From Rhabdophis nuchalis (taxonomy: Eukaryota; Chordata; Lepidosauria; Squamata; Natricidae), in contig CM077647.1 of the NCBI GenBank assembly GCA_039707465.1, positions 176,820,663 through 176,884,662 of the forward strand: DNA of 64,000 bases. The letters are read 5' to 3'. This document shows, in pieces, positions 19,461-30,293 of the stretch. The notes under the pieces were generated by a model. It saw only the letters and a program-made list of their open reading frames with translations, ran no database searches and was not told the DNA's origin. Made by a program: the position numbers and the translations under genes. Numbering within the stretch: position 1 is the stretch's first letter; the number at the start of each line of letters is the position of its first letter.

Positions 19461-20272
19461 CTTCCAGGTGTCTTGATCTTGAGGTCCATTCCTTGAATTC
19501 TCTGCTACTCTTTTGTGTTTAGATCTCAGTAAATTCATGTCATGAAAAGCATGAGCTACAGCAGAGACTGCATTGTAGATACTGTAGCTGTGGCCGGTCG
19601 TTTCAAATAAATGGGCAGGAAGTTTCTTTAGGTCTTCCCTCCCAGTGCATGCTTCGTCACTTTCTTCAGCTTGGTTGCTGTCAGAAAAGGAGCAATCAAA
19701 GCCTTGCTCCCAAAACTCCTTGAACAAAGTAGCTCGTTGCATTGCTAATGGTTCGATGCCCCAAAGGAATTCGTTGAACCCCCGGCAGTGCATTGGAATG
19801 GATGTCGAAGGAAATTGCTCCGTCAAACAACTGTAAATCTGAGGGCAGGTGAAGATTGGTTAACGTGAGTTCGGTTTGAGCATTGAAAATCCACATTTTT
19901 CCAAGGATGTTATCCGTAAATTTTGTGAACATAAACAGAAGCATCGCTGTGCTGCTTTCTCCATAGAAGACAAACGTATTGACTATGTTTTTCCTTAAAT
20001 AAACATTTATCCGACCAACGACAGGAATGCTTGGGAATTCTCTCTATAAAAGCCCAGCAAATCCTGTTCTCAGAAAAAAGTGGGTCCAGGACTTGGTAGA
20101 AAGTGTCTCCACTGTCATCATCCAGAATTAAAAGGCCTACCCACGTCCATCCAAAATGCTTCAGCAAATGGATGATCCCCACAATCTGAAGAGATTCATT
20201 GGGAGCCATACGGTAAAAGGAAGCAGCCATCTTTGTTCCATGCTTCTTGGGAGTAAAAGAGCCATAGGCCAG
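19461..20272 (-). pseudogene. V2R unit 1, exon 3, frameshifted
   Basis: This exon encodes most of the extracellular ligand-binding (ANF-receptor/Venus-flytrap) domain. The acceptor CTTTAG precedes LAYGSFTPKKHG at 20272, and the donor AAG|GTAATA follows TWK at 19461. Recognisable blocks are LLKHFGWTWVGLLILDDDSG, LPSDLQLFDGAISFDIHS, FKEFWEQGFDCSFSD and TGHSYSIYNAVSAVAHAFHD. Length is 812 bp against 828 in unit 2. There are at least two frameshifts: one near 19995-20015 after the IPK block, with missing bases, and one near 19783 in a C-run (GAACCCCCGGCAG). It cannot encode a receptor domain. A LINE sits immediately upstream of the acceptor. Confidence 0.88.
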
Positions 20273-20280
20273 CTAAAGTA

Positions 20281-20545
20281 ATAGATACAAATAATAGATA
20301 CAAACTCAAGGTAAACCGCTCCAAACTTGATTGCAGAAAATACAACTTCAGCAACAGAGTGGTCAATGCCCGGAATGCTCCACCTGACATCCTCAAACTG
20401 TCTACCTTGAGCCTCACCCATTCCTAAGAGGTCTGCAAAGGGGTCATACACCAGCATGCCTTCTGTACCTGCATTCCTGTCCCCATTTATCTGTACTCAT
20501 TTCCTTTGTTCATGTCCACATTCATATTTATACCTGCTACCTTGT
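20281..20545 (+). mobile_element. LINE 3' end (same family as 27645-28265)
   Basis: Contains ACAAACTCAAGGTAAACCGC, GTGGTCAATGCCCGGAATGC and CACCCATTCCTAAGAGGTC. This corresponds to the carboxyl end and 3' UTR of the jockey-superfamily LINE seen at 27645 and 50550. It lies 8 bases outside the V2R exon 3 acceptor. Confidence 0.7.
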
Positions 20546-20583
20546 CCGTGCTTCTTTGGTGCAAAAGAGCCATCAGCGAGCTA
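20546..20583 (-). pseudogene. Second copy of the V2R exon 3 start
   Basis: On the minus strand TTTTAG is followed by a frame reading LADGSFAPKKHG, the beginning of V2R exon 3, again about 300 bases upstream of the exon 3 acceptor at 20272. The LINE at 20281-20545 lies between the two copies. They are only about 80% similar. Confidence 0.65.
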
Positions 20584-20625
20584 AAATAAAACGTGCAGTT
20601 CATTGTTTATGATTGAAATGTATCC

Positions 20626-20762
20626 CAGTGGTGGGATTCAAGTAATATAACAACCAGTTCTCTGCCATAATGATTTCTTCCAACAACCGGTTCACCAAAC
20701 TGCTCAGAAACGTAACAACCGATTCTCATGAAGTGGTACGAACGGGCTGAATACCACCACTG
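20626..20762. mobile_element. hAT-like MITE, short
   Basis: CAGTGGTGGGATTCAAG at the left and CTGAATACCACCACTG at the right. The interior (AACAACCAGTTCTCTGCC, AACAACCGGTTCACC) matches 2515-2889. Confidence 0.65.
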
Positions 20763-21440
20763 CTTATCTAAGGTCTTAAATTTATCTGCTGACTTTTCCT
20801 TTCTTCAGGAACTCAAGGTGGCATAAGCAACACTCAAAGCAATGCCATAGGTTTGACTGAGAGGGTGTGAAGGAAAATGGGGGCATGGCATGGAGGTGGC
20901 TGAGAGGGAGAAGAAAAGGTAGAGGAACAAAGTTAAACTTAAAGGAATGAAGAAATTGGAAAGGAAGAAAGAATAGGGTGGGATTATGGTGGCGTGAGGT
21001 TCCAAAGAAATGCCCTAATTAGCCTTGAGACAAAGTTCAAAAGAAATGCAGTCATTTATTAGGAGCAACATTTTGGCATTTCCTGCCACGGAGCCAGATC
21101 TAATTTCCATTTGATGGTGGCTCAACTTTACCCCTGTGTCTTCCCTTCCCTCAGTCTGAGTCTTAAATCATATCCCCCAACGAAGTGCTGCAGCAGATTG
21201 TAAAATTTCGTGTCTCACACGCCTGCTGTAGAAATCTGAGATCCGACCCTGGTCAAAGGTATGCATGGAATTCTCCCTCCCTTCTATTCCAATGTCAACT
21301 TGATAATTGGCATGGAAATGCTTTACAAGTTAACTGGTGGTGATGGTGATGGCAATGGTGGTTTGTAGGAAGTTAGCGCTAGAAAAATGAAATATTCTAG
21401 GAAATATTAAATAGGCAGAATATTATATTTCCCTGAATGA
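20763..21440. other. No gene seen
   Basis: Unassigned. A segment near 20810-20870 resembles 50320-50380 (AACAACATCATAGGTTTGGC-type), so it is probably a degraded dispersed repeat. Confidence 0.35.
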
Positions 21441-21930
21441 GAAATGGAAAAACATGTTTTTTTAGACAAGAAGAAGACTCACTCTTAATAGCCCCACCCT
21501 CCTCTGCTTTATCACAGCAGAGATAAAGAGATAGCTAGGTCTATTCATAGGCAAATGCCCTCACCCAAGATCCAACAAAGGTAGGATCAGCCCTCTACCG
21601 ATCTAGCAGTAGAACTTAGCATATGGCACCTAGGAAGATTCTATCACCCAGCAAAGCTCAACCAAGCTTGGGACTCAAAACACAACCTACAAAGTTGCCA
21701 CTGCAGGGCCCCATGGGAGTCTGACAACCAATCAGAATACAAGCTCAAATCCAAAAGCCCAGAGAGGGCATAAAACCCAGGTACTCTCAGCATCTCTTGC
21801 CTTTTTCCTTCAGGACCTCAAACCATGTGGTCCTGCTGTCCACCATTAAACCATCTTTCCAAGCAGCCTCCGTGTTTCCAGTGTCTGTCTCACCCCTTGG
21901 AACTGAACCCAGACGGACGTTTCTTCCAAC
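21440..21930 (+). repeat. Possible solo LTR (ERV-like)
   Basis: A CCAAT box (GACAACCAATCAG, about 21723), a CATAAAA box about 40 bases later (21768) and an ATTAAA near 21845 follow in promoter-LTR order, with no coding sequence. Ends and target duplication could not be fixed, so this is tentative. Confidence 0.25.
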
Positions 21931-22149
21931 AGTGTCTAAGAGGGAAGAAAGGAGAGGAAAGCGGAGCAGAAATGAAAGTAAAGCAAAGTAAAATTAAAGT
22001 AATGGAAGGAGAAAGATGAGAAGGAGGAGATGGAGGCAAATGTACTATTTTTCTATAGGTTTTTTTTTTACATTAATTATTATATGGGTGACTTTTTTTT
22101 CCTCTTTCCTATGTGGCTTACAAACTGCACTTCGATTGGAAGGTAGATA

Positions 22150-22920
22150 ATACAATACAATATAATAGCAGAGTTGGAAGGGACCTTGTAGGTCTTCTAG
22201 TCCAACCCCCTGCGTGGGCAGGAGCCTTATACCATTTCAGACAAATGGCTATCTAACATCTTTTTAAAGACTTCCAGGGTTGGGGCATTCACAACTTCTG
22301 GAGGCAAGCTGTTCCAGAGGTTAATTGTTCTAACTGTCAGGAAATTTCTCCTTAGTTCTAAGTTGCTTCTCTCCTTGATTAGTTTCCACCCATTACTTCT
22401 TGTCCTGCCCCCAGGTGCCTTGGAGAATAGTTTGACTCCCTCTTCTTTGTGGCACCCTCTGAGATATCGGAACACTGCTATCATGTCTCCCCTGGTCCTT
22501 CTCTTCATCAAGCTAGACATACCCAGTTCCTGCAACCGTTCTTCATATGTTTTAGTCTCCAGTCCCCAAATCATCTTGGTTGCTCTTCTCTGCACTCTTT
22601 CCAGAGTCTCCACGTCTTTTCTACATCGTGGCGACCAAAACTGTATGCAGTATTCCAAGTGTGGCCTTACCAAGGCACTATACAGTGGCATTAACACTTC
22701 ACGTGATCTAGATTCTATCCTTCTGTTTATGCAGCCTAGAACTGTGTTGGCTTTTTTGGCAGCTGCTGCACACTGCTGGCTCATATTTAAATGGTTGTCC
22801 ACTAAGATTCCTAGATCCCTCTCACAGTTGCTACTATTGAGCAAGGTACCACCTATACTGTACTTGTGCATTTTGTTTTTCTTGCCTAAATGTAGAACCT
22901 TACTTTTTCACAATTGAATT
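22150..22920 (-). mobile_element. CR1 LINE, 5'-truncated, largely open frame
   Basis: The minus-strand frame 22871-22227 encodes about 214 residues of CR1 ORF2 carboxyl end ([19 protein letters not shown] to HLSEMV). A 3' UTR and ATTGTATT tail follow at 22150-22226. This is the cleanest CR1 copy in the window. Confidence 0.92.
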
Positions 22921-22959
22921 TCATTGAAACAATTGAATTTTAAATTCTCCTTCAACACT

Positions 22960-23180
22960 GGCCACAAGAGGGAAGAATAAAACTCCCAACTTTTAAGTAT
23001 TATTTCACCTTTAACCACAAGAGGGAGCAAAGGACCACATTTTAAAAGAAGGAAGGGACCCCAAGGCTACAGTATTGAAATGATTCTTAAGAAAAATAAG
23101 ATCCTGCATCAAACCAATTTTAAAAGAAGGAAGCGACCCAAATGCTACAGTATTAGAAAAAAACTACTTTAAAAAAACAA
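22960..23180. repeat. Short local duplication
   Basis: TTTTAAAAGAAGGAAG followed by CTACAGTATT occurs at about 23041 and again at about 23130, and CCACAAGAGGGA occurs at about 22963 and 23018. It is a two-copy imperfect tandem repeat of unknown origin. Confidence 0.5.
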
Positions 23181-23394
23181 CTATGACTGCAAATAGCTAC
23201 AAACAACGACAACTATCAATAATTACATGTAGGCAAAGTTATCACCAGTAGCCAACATGGGTTTGTCAAAAAACACATCATGCTAAACACATCTTGTTTC
23301 ATTCTTTGACAAAGTGACTAAATTAGTGGACCAGTAAAATGCAGTAGATGTAGTAGACATGGAAAAAACAATTACAGGAGATGTGAATATAAAC

Positions 23395-23700
23395 AAGGAA
23401 CCTTCTACCCTATGTGGTGGCCCTGTGCCAAAGCCAGAGAATTTTGGCTTAAAGTAAAGAAATGGCTAGAACAGATGATAGAACGAAAGATTGAATGGAA
23501 ACCTGAACTATTTTTACTATTGGGTGTACTAGGTGATAAAACGCATACAAAATCTCTGTGTTTAACACTACATATAGTAACTGCAGCAAGAATAGTATTT
23601 GCTCAAAATTGGAAGCAGAACACTATCCCTCCAGATGCAATGATCATAAGAAAGATACCCAAGTGTGCAGAGATGGATAGGTTGACCTGGAACTGAAGGA
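23395..23700 (+). mobile_element. L1 LINE, ORF2 carboxyl end
   Basis: Encodes MWWPCAKAREFWLKVKKWL, then TAARIVFAQNWKQ and KCAEMDRLTWN. These are typical of the end of reptile L1 ORF2 and related to 4015-4320. Short and non-functional. Confidence 0.7.
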
Positions 23701-23778
23701 TAGAGAAGAATTGGAGTACTAAAAAGTGTGGAACAGATGATATAAATGGTTGGATGATAGACATGAGATACTGTATAA

Positions 23779-24055
23779 CAGTGATGATAAAGCTTTTTGG
23801 TACCGAGTGCCAAAACTGGAGTGTGCGCACATGTATGCCAAGTGCCAGAACCTGCAGGAGAGCAACTGGCTGGTGTGCATGCACACACCGGAACCAGGAA
23901 GAGAGCAGGTGACCCATGAGCATGGCAGCTGCTCTCTTCTGGATTCCAGTGTGTGCATGCGAACTGGCCAACTACTCTCTTCTGGATTTCAGCACTCCAG
24001 CGCGCATGTGTGCTCCATTTTCCGCACTTGGTGCTGAAAAGTTTAACCATCACTG
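23779..24055. mobile_element. hAT-like MITE
   Basis: Starts CAGTGATGATAAAGCTTTTTGG and ends AAAAGTTTAACCATCACTG. The interior is CG/CA-rich with repeated GAGAGCA/TCTCTTCTGGAT motifs. No clean 8-bp duplication found. Confidence 0.55.
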
Positions 24056-24290
24056 TCCTATACCATTTCACACAAATGGCTGTCCAGTTTCTTCTTAAAA
24101 ATCTTAAGTGATGCACTATTCACAATTTCTAAAGGCAAGCTGCCCAGAAGAGAGCAGCTGGCCACGCCCATGTGCATGACATAACCTGGAAGAGCAGCTG
24201 GTGATGGTGTGAATGCCAAGAGAGAAGGCCCTGCATGCCAACTTTGGCACATGTGCCATAGGTTCACCATCATGGCTATAGAAGAACTAA
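24056..24290 (-). mobile_element. CR1 3' fragment plus MITE end
   Basis: 24056-24145 on the minus strand matches the CR1 end (KIFKKKLDSHLCEMV). It is followed by a half MITE ending TGCCATAGGTTCACCATCA (about 24250-24268), as in the elements at 43325 and 50638. Confidence 0.55.
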
Positions 24291-24291
24291 T

Positions 24292-24449
<158 letters not shown>

Positions 24450-25855
24450 TTAGCACCGAGACGGCATTGGTCGCATTGGTGGATGATCTCTGGAGGGCCA
24501 GAGATGGGGGGTGTTCCTCCATCCTGGTCCTATTAGACCTCTCGGCGGCTTTCGATACCATCGACCATGGTATCCTATTGCATCGGCTGGGGGGGTTGGG
24601 GGTGGGAGGCACCGTTTTGTGGTGGTTCTCCTCCTACCTCTCTGGCCGATCGCAATTTGTGTTGGCAGGAGAGCAGAGGTCGACCCTGAGACCCCTCACA
24701 TGCGGGGTGCCTCAGGGGTCGGTCCTCTCGCCTCTCCTGTTTAATGCATACATGAAGCCGCTGGGTGAGATCATCCGTGGTTTTGGGGTAGAGTACCACC
24801 TTTACGCTGACGACACCCAGCTGTATATATCTACCCCAAACCACCACAATGATGCCGTAGCGGTGATGTGCCAGTGCCTGGAAGCCGTGCGGATCTGGAT
24901 GGGAAGTAACGGACTCAGGCTCAACCCGACCAAGACCGAGTGGCTGTGGTTTCCGGCTGCCCATTTCAACCAGCTCACTCCAACGCTGGCCATAGGGGGC
25001 GAACATCTTGCCCCTGTGGATGGGGTGCGCAATTTGGGTGTCCTCCTGGATACCCGGCTGTCCATGGAAAATCAAGTGACAGCCGTGGCCAGGAGGGCGT
25101 TTTACCAGGTTCGCCTGGTTTGCCAATTGCGCCCCCTATTGGATCGGGACGCCCTTCGCACAGTCAATCACGCGCTCGTGACATCCCGACTGGACTATTG
25201 TAACTCTCTCTACATGGGGCTTCCCTTGAGGTGCATCCGGAGACTTCAGCTAGTCCAGAACGCAGCCGCGCGAGCAATTATGGGTACCACAAGGTATACC
25301 CATGTAACACCGCTCTTGCGCGAGCTGCACTGGCTGCCTGTTGTCTTCCGGGTGCGCTTCAAGGTATTAATTATCATCTTTAAAGCGCTCCATGGCTCGG
25401 GACCTAGCTACCTGCGGGATCGGATCCTGCCTCATACATCCTCACGGCCGATTTGCTCCCACAGAGAGGGACTTCTCCGGGTGCCGTCCACTAGACTCTG
25501 TCAGCGGGCGACACCCAGGGGAAGGGATCTCTCTTTGGCGGGCCCAGCCCTCTGGAACGACCTCCCCCCTGACATTAGGACCACCACGGACCTCCGCTCC
25601 TTCCGTCTTAAACTAAAAACGCATTTTTTCTGCCTTGCCGGCCTGGGATAGTTATTCCTCTGTTTTGGGGTTTATTGGGGATTTTTAGTTTAGTTAGTTT
25701 TAACGGGTATTTTAGCACAGGTGCTGTTTAATCTATTTTTAATATGAAATGTTGTATATAGTCATTGTTTTTATTCTTCCTGTGCACCGCCCCGAGTCCC
25801 TGTGGGGAGAGGGTGCGGTTTATAAGTATTAAATTATTATTATTATTATTGTTAC
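24450..25855 (+). mobile_element. L2-clade LINE, 5'-truncated, open reverse transcriptase
   Basis: An open frame of about 400 residues runs from STETALVALVDDLWRARD to FFCLAGLG (stop near 25651). It includes the RT motifs AAFDTIDHGIL, GVPQGSVLSPLLF and the catalytic YADDTQLY, then the thumb and carboxyl domain (LVTSRLDYCNSLYMGLPLR, LHWLPVVFRVRFKVL, ALWNDLPPDIR). The amino-terminal endonuclease is missing, so this copy is dead. The 3' UTR ends GCACCGCCCCGAGTCCC plus an ATT tail to 25855. Confidence 0.93.
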
Positions 25856-26164
25856 CAAGATGCTGCCTGAATAAGACCTTGCCTTTCAACTACTAGATGC
25901 ATTTGCAAGAAGAAAAAGAAAATAATGGAAAAAGAGACGAACATCATGGAGGTAGTATAGTCTGAAATGTAACACCACCAACAGTGTATATACTCTGTAC
26001 TATTTGCTATTTGCTGTAAGGAGGCAAATTGCTGGAAGGCAGAGGCAGACTTTCCTAGCCTTGTTTTCCTCCCCAAAAGCTAGTAGTGTCTTATACTCCG
26101 AAAAATACGATACTGGAAGAACAGTCTAAAGACATATCTAGCCACCAAATACACAAGTATAGAT
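25856..26164. other. No gene; remnant transposon end
   Basis: Only a short DNA-transposon remnant at about 26085-26115 (GTCTTATACTCCGAAAAATACG, the right end of the family at 10936-11401) is recognisable. Confidence 0.5.
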
Positions 26165-26315
26165 AGGTGGCCCTGGAGCTCACAAGTGGTAACTGTGAGA
26201 GAGGTCTAGGTATCCCAGTAGACCACGACTTAAGTATGAGTCAGCAGTGTTCAGCAACTGCCAAAAAAGCCAATGTAGTTCTAGGCTGCATAAAGATAAG
26301 GGTAGTATCACACAA
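26165..26315 (+). mobile_element. CR1 fragment, left part
   Basis: Encodes TSGNCERGLGIPVDHDLSMS and SATAKKANVVLGCIK, the CR1 block seen at 22700-22871. It continues at 26777 beyond an L2 insertion. Confidence 0.75.
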
Positions 26316-26317
26316 AG

Positions 26318-26776
26318 TGATTGTACTGATTTATTTATTTATTTATTTTATTAAATTTATACCCTGCCCTTCTCCTAAAAAAGGACCCAGGGCGGCGCAC
26401 CGGCATCATTAAAATCATACAAACATACAAAAATCCAAAATTATTAAAAAACTAATTAAATATTCCCTGTGCTAAAATTAATAAAACTCTAAAATTTAAA
26501 AATTATCCCTATAAAAAGTCAGAAACAGGGTTATGCTAGGCTGGCTTGTTGGACTAAATAGGTTTTAAGATGTTGGCGGAAAAGGCGGAGGTCCACGATG
26601 GTGCGTAGATCGGGGGAAGGTCGTTCCAGAGGGCAGGGCCCGCCACAGAGAAGGCTCTTTCCCTGGGCACCGCCAATCGGCATTGCCCGGCCGACGGTAC
26701 CCTGAGAAGGCCCTCTCTGTGGGAGCGGATCGGTCGAAGGGATGTATGGGGCAGGAGGCGGTCGCGGATATATATT
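26318..26776 (-). mobile_element. L2 LINE, 3' fragment inserted into CR1
   Basis: The minus strand encodes IRDRLLPHTSLRPIRSHREG, then GRAFSVAGPALWNDLPP-like sequence with a frameshift. The terminal GCGCCGCCCTGGGTCC-type end and TAAATAAATA tail are at the low-coordinate side. Confidence 0.85.
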
Positions 26777-27085
26777 GTGTTAGTGAGGCCATACTTGGAA
26801 TACTGCATCCTGTTCTTAATACCACAATACAAAAAAAAAAGATATTGAGACCATCAAAAGAGTAGAGAGAAGAGGAACAATTATGATTAGGGTACTAATT
26901 GTACAGTGAACAGTTAAGGAAACTATATATGTCTAGTTTAACAAATAGGACAATTAGGGGTAGTGTGACTACATAGAATACATAGAATAACAGATTTATA
27001 AAATACATAGAATAACAGATTTGCAATGGATCTAGGAGGTCTTCTAATCCAATCCCCTGCTTAGGCAGAAAACCCTACATCACTT
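26777..27085. mobile_element. CR1 right part (+) and a CR1 3' tail (-)
   Basis: 26778-26965 resumes the plus-strand CR1 (GAGGCCATACTTGGAATACTG). 27025-27085 is a minus-strand CR1 3' UTR (AGGAGGTCTTCTAATCCAATC). Between them is a short direct repeat of CATAGAATAACAGATTT. Confidence 0.6.
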
Positions 27086-27324
27086 CAGCTGGGATGGGTT
27101 TCAGCCGCTACGCATCGGTATGGGCATACCAGAAATTTAGTGTGCCTTTCCATACCTGATCTTCTGGAGGCCCTGTACTGGAAGGCTCCCTCCGCTGGCC
27201 TGCCCTCCCCTGCTTGCTCCCTCTGCCTGCCTGCGCAGTTGCCACTTGCTTGCTCACCCTGCCTGTCCACACCAGGCTTGACCCTCCCACCCACTTCCTT
27301 TCCCTGAACGGAGGATTGGGAGAA
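27086..27324. other. No gene seen
   Basis: CT-rich sequence with a GGGATGGGTTTCAGCCGCTAC start that resembles a MITE end. Otherwise unassigned. Confidence 0.35.
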
Positions 27325-27640
27325 GTCCACATGGTGTGTGCTCCCTTCTCTTTAATAGCTGCCTTGTTTCCAATGGAGGGAAAGAAATCCATGCATTTTT
27401 CCTCCCTCTGCATGGATTTTCTCCTCCCCATTGGAAACGAGGTGGCTGTCAAAGAGAAAGGAGTATCATGCGCCATGTGGCCTTGTCCAACAGCCAAAGA
27501 AGGAACAGGAGATGAGGATTCGGCTGTTGGACAAGCCCACATGGCATGCGCTCCCTTCTCTTTGACAGCCGTCTCATTTCCAAGGGAAGGGGGAATCCAT
27601 GCATTTTTTCTTCTTCTTCATGGATTCCCACCTCCACCCC
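27325..27640. repeat. Multi-hairpin inverted repeat cluster
   Basis: Three related arms occur in alternating orientation. An arm with CTCCCTTCTCTTTAATAGC (about 27328-27400) is inverted at about 27408-27483 and direct again at about 27537-27615. A smaller inverted pair, TTGTCCAACAGCC and GGCTGTTGGACAA, sits at about 27484-27536. No coding capacity. Probably a fold-back DNA element with a partial extra copy. Confidence 0.65.
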
Positions 27641-27644
27641 CCCA

Positions 27645-28265
27645 TTACAAAACCTTTGCCATGCCTATTCTCGAATACAACTCATCTGCCTGGAATCCAC
27701 ACTGTATATTGAACATTAATACGACGGAGCAAGTCTGGAAGTATTTCACAAGAGTACTCCACTCCTCTGCTCACAATAGAGCCCCCTTATGTCACCAGGC
27801 TCGAAATTTTGGGTTTGGACAATCTGGAACTGTGCCGCCTGTTGTCAGACCTAAGCGTATTCCACAAAAATGTCTGTTACAACATCCTACCTGTCAACAA
27901 CTACTTCAGCTTCAACCACAATAATACAGTGGCAAACAATCAATACAAACTCAAGGTAAACCGTTCCAAACTCAATTGCAGAAAATACGACTTGAGCAAC
28001 AGAGTGGTCAATGTCTGGAATTCTCTACCTGACTCCATTGTTACATCCTCAAATCCTCACAGCTTCAGTCTCAAATTGTCTACCATGGACCCCACTCCAT
28101 TCCTAAGCGATCCATAAAGAGGGTGTACATAACTGCACCAGCGTGCCTACTGTCCAGGTCCTACTGTCCCCATTTATTTGTATTCGTTTCCTTTGTCCAT
28201 GTCCATGTTTATACTTATACCTGCTATCTTGTACATGTTTGGCAAACTAATCAATAAAAATAAAT
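27645..28265 (+). mobile_element. Jockey-superfamily LINE, 3' end, family unassigned
   Basis: In shifting frames it encodes PILEYNSSAWNPH, GLDNLELCRLLSDLSVFHK, then NRSKLNCRKYDLSNRVVNVW and NSLPDSIVTSSNPHSF. This is the carboxyl end of a CR1/L2/Rex1-like reverse transcriptase protein. The 3' UTR ends with CTATCTTGTACATGTTTGGC and an A-rich tail. The end lies about 24 bases from the V2R exon 2 donor. Confidence 0.75.
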
Positions 28266-28288
28266 ACATAAAATATACTGTATCTTAC

Positions 28289-28583
28289 CTGTGGGATTTT
28301 ATAAAGGCTTATGACATCGGACATGAAGAAGGAGATATCCGCACCAAATCCTCCAATGATGGCCACAATGAGATTCTCCTTCATGTCACATCTGTAGTTG
28401 ACAACCAACTGATCGGATCGGAAGAGCAGCTCCAAAGTGGAACGGTAAGTCAGCTGGGCAATGAAATAGTTGTCACAGATGAAAAATCCCAGGGTAACGT
28501 TAGATAAAAGTCGTGGGTTTGAGTTGATCTGTTTCACTGCAAATGCCAAACTCAAGGAATGCTGATATAGTTTTAAAATGGCT
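28289..28583 (-). CDS. V2R unit 1, exon 2
   Basis: Encodes the second segment of the extracellular ligand-binding domain. The acceptor GTTTTCAG precedes 28583 and the donor CAG|GTAAGA follows 28289. The frame reads ILKLYQHSLSLAFAVKQINS, then LSNVTLGFFICDNYF, RSTLELLFRSDQLVVNYRC, IGGFGADISFFMSDVISLYK, IPQ. At 295 bp it is three bases shorter than in unit 2 (one residue less near PRLL). The first base completes the split last codon of exon 1 and the exon ends in phase 0, matching exon 3. There are no stops, but exons 1 and 3 of this unit are broken, so it is an intact exon in a pseudogene. Confidence 0.9.
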
Positions 28584-28869
28584 CTGAAAACATAATTGAG
28601 AAATAAATGAAATGACAGAGTTATTGAGACAAGAATTAACACTGCACATATGTTGAAGCAACCACCACCATATAAAACCTGCAAACTGTGGTAGGCGGCA
28701 GATATAAAGGCCAATGAACAATATTCGGTGTATCATGAAACACTGGCCTACAACTGTACTCACTCGCAGGAAAATATGATTCCACTCAATTCTTTTATAG
28801 AGCTGGGAAGGCAGGCAGACTGTGCTTTGTGACACAGACAGAGACTGTTTAAACTGGAATTGGCTTTTT
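28584..28869. other. V2R intron 1, no gene
   Basis: Intronic sequence between V2R exons 1 and 2 of unit 1. Nothing else recognised. Confidence 0.5.
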
Positions 28870-29095
28870 AATCTGCAGTTTGAAAGCATGTAAAAATGCA
28901 AGTGGAAAAAGAGGGACCACCTTTGGTGGGAAGAAAACAGTGTTCCGTGCATTTAGTCCTGCAGGCCAGGCATATAGTCCTGCTGGCCACATGACCATGG
29001 AGAATGTCTTCAGACAGCCCTGGCACTTCATCTTTGAATTTGAGATGAGCACCACCACCTAGAGTCAGGAACAACTAGCACATATGTGCAAGTGA
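28870..29095 (+). mobile_element. Sauria-type SINE, 3' half
   Basis: Matches the body of the SINE at 3033 (GAAAGCATGTAAAAATGC, GGCCACATGACCATGGAGA, GATGAGCACCACCACCTAG, ACTAGCACATATGTG). The uninterrupted copy is important because the left end of the 881-bp duplication (29044) falls inside it. Confidence 0.75.
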
Positions 29096-29924
29096 ATATC
29101 ACTCAACTTTATCCACAAATACATATCACTCAGTTTTGTCTGCACTCAATTTTATCCTCAAACCCATATGCAATAATGAAACTGGGAGGTCCTTAAGATT
29201 CCAAACAGCTCTTGAGCATCTGACTGAAATATTGTCTATGCTTTGGAAACTCTAATGACACACAAACCTGGTTAAAAAAAATGGTTAGAAACCTTCCAAT
29301 ATTCTCTCAACTTACAAGAGCACCCTGGAGAGATTTTTAAGATTCCAAGAACAGGTGGAGAGGGAAGGAAAAGGAAAAGAGAATTTCTTACACAGGGGGC
29401 ATTAACACCTTCTGCGAAGGATGCTCATCAAAGGAATATTCCTCAAGGATGTGAAAAATCTGAGCTATGATCCCACCAATGATGAGGTTCCCCGGCTTAT
29501 ACCATTCATGAAAGATGGGAGAAGGATCGCTCCTGAGGCAAGATGTGGCATCTGTCTAGCACTTCTTGTCAATCAGCAACCACACTAGTATCACAACCCT
29601 CAACATTTCCTCCAGAGGAGGTTTACTTGTGCCTATCCACACTTCCAGGAGTTTATTTGGAAAGCAGCTACAAAATCCAGGAACACGGTCAGTTCACACA
29701 CACAATCATTTCTCTCATCCAATAGACTGACATCATTAAGATTAGCAGAGCATGCCCTGATAGACAAGCATACCCTGGGGAATGGAAATAGCTACCCACA
29801 ATCCAAAATCCGAAGGGGCAAGGTCCTACCTCACTCTTTTCCTCTGACTGCAAGGTTTTATAATCTCTTCCAGACTGACTAACAAATTATTTTTTCAGAA
29901 TTTCTTGGAAAGCTGTTGCAGTGG
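29044..29924. repeat. 881-bp direct duplication, copy A
   Basis: Copy A matches 35567-36447 over its full 881 bp with about three substitutions noticed (for example GTGCAAGTG against GTGCGAGTG). It starts inside a SINE, contains V2R exon 1 and its upstream flank, and ends exactly where the chromovirus 5' LTR begins. Confidence 0.95.
29392..29606 (-). pseudogene. V2R unit 1, exon 1 (copy A), premature stop
   Basis: This is the first coding exon, 215 bp as in unit 2: start codon at 29606-29604, hydrophobic signal sequence MLRVVILVWLLIDKKC, then a TAG at codon 17 (29558-29556). Unit 2 has CAG (Gln) there. After the stop the frame stays open: WYKPGNLIIGGIIAQIFHIL and EEYSFDEHPSQKVLMPP, then the donor GT|GTAAGA. 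The stop falls at the signal-peptide end and abolishes the receptor. The same stop occurs in copy B, so it predates the duplication. Confidence 0.92.
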
Positions 29925-30291
29925 TGTCAGCCTTCGCTATCTGCTTTGCTGCCATGGAAACGTGGAGGGTGGGGTGCTGGGATTCAAATGTTGTGCTGGT
30001 GGAAAACGGTGATGGACGGTGTTATCTCTTCGGCTAACGGTCTCACATTCCAGGCTGGTGATGACCTGCCCACCTGATGTCGGAGATGAATGCATATTGG
30101 ACACTGCTTTGGGGGGAGTTGGGTATTGGGTTGGGCTTAAAGGTTAATACGCTATGTTGGCGCCTAAAGTATTCACTCTCTGCTTCAAATGATCTGTTCA
30201 CTTACGATCCTTAGTAAAAGTAACTTTATTCATTTTCAAACAATGTCTAAGTGTGGTCTTTCCTAAGAAATCGAAGAAACAGGTCCTGACA
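29925..30291 (+). repeat. 5' LTR of the chromovirus
   Basis: 367 bp, TGTCAG...TGACA. The predicted RNA start is 30175 (ACTCTCTGCTT), from the self-priming match. Confidence 0.95.
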
Positions 30292-30293
30292 TT

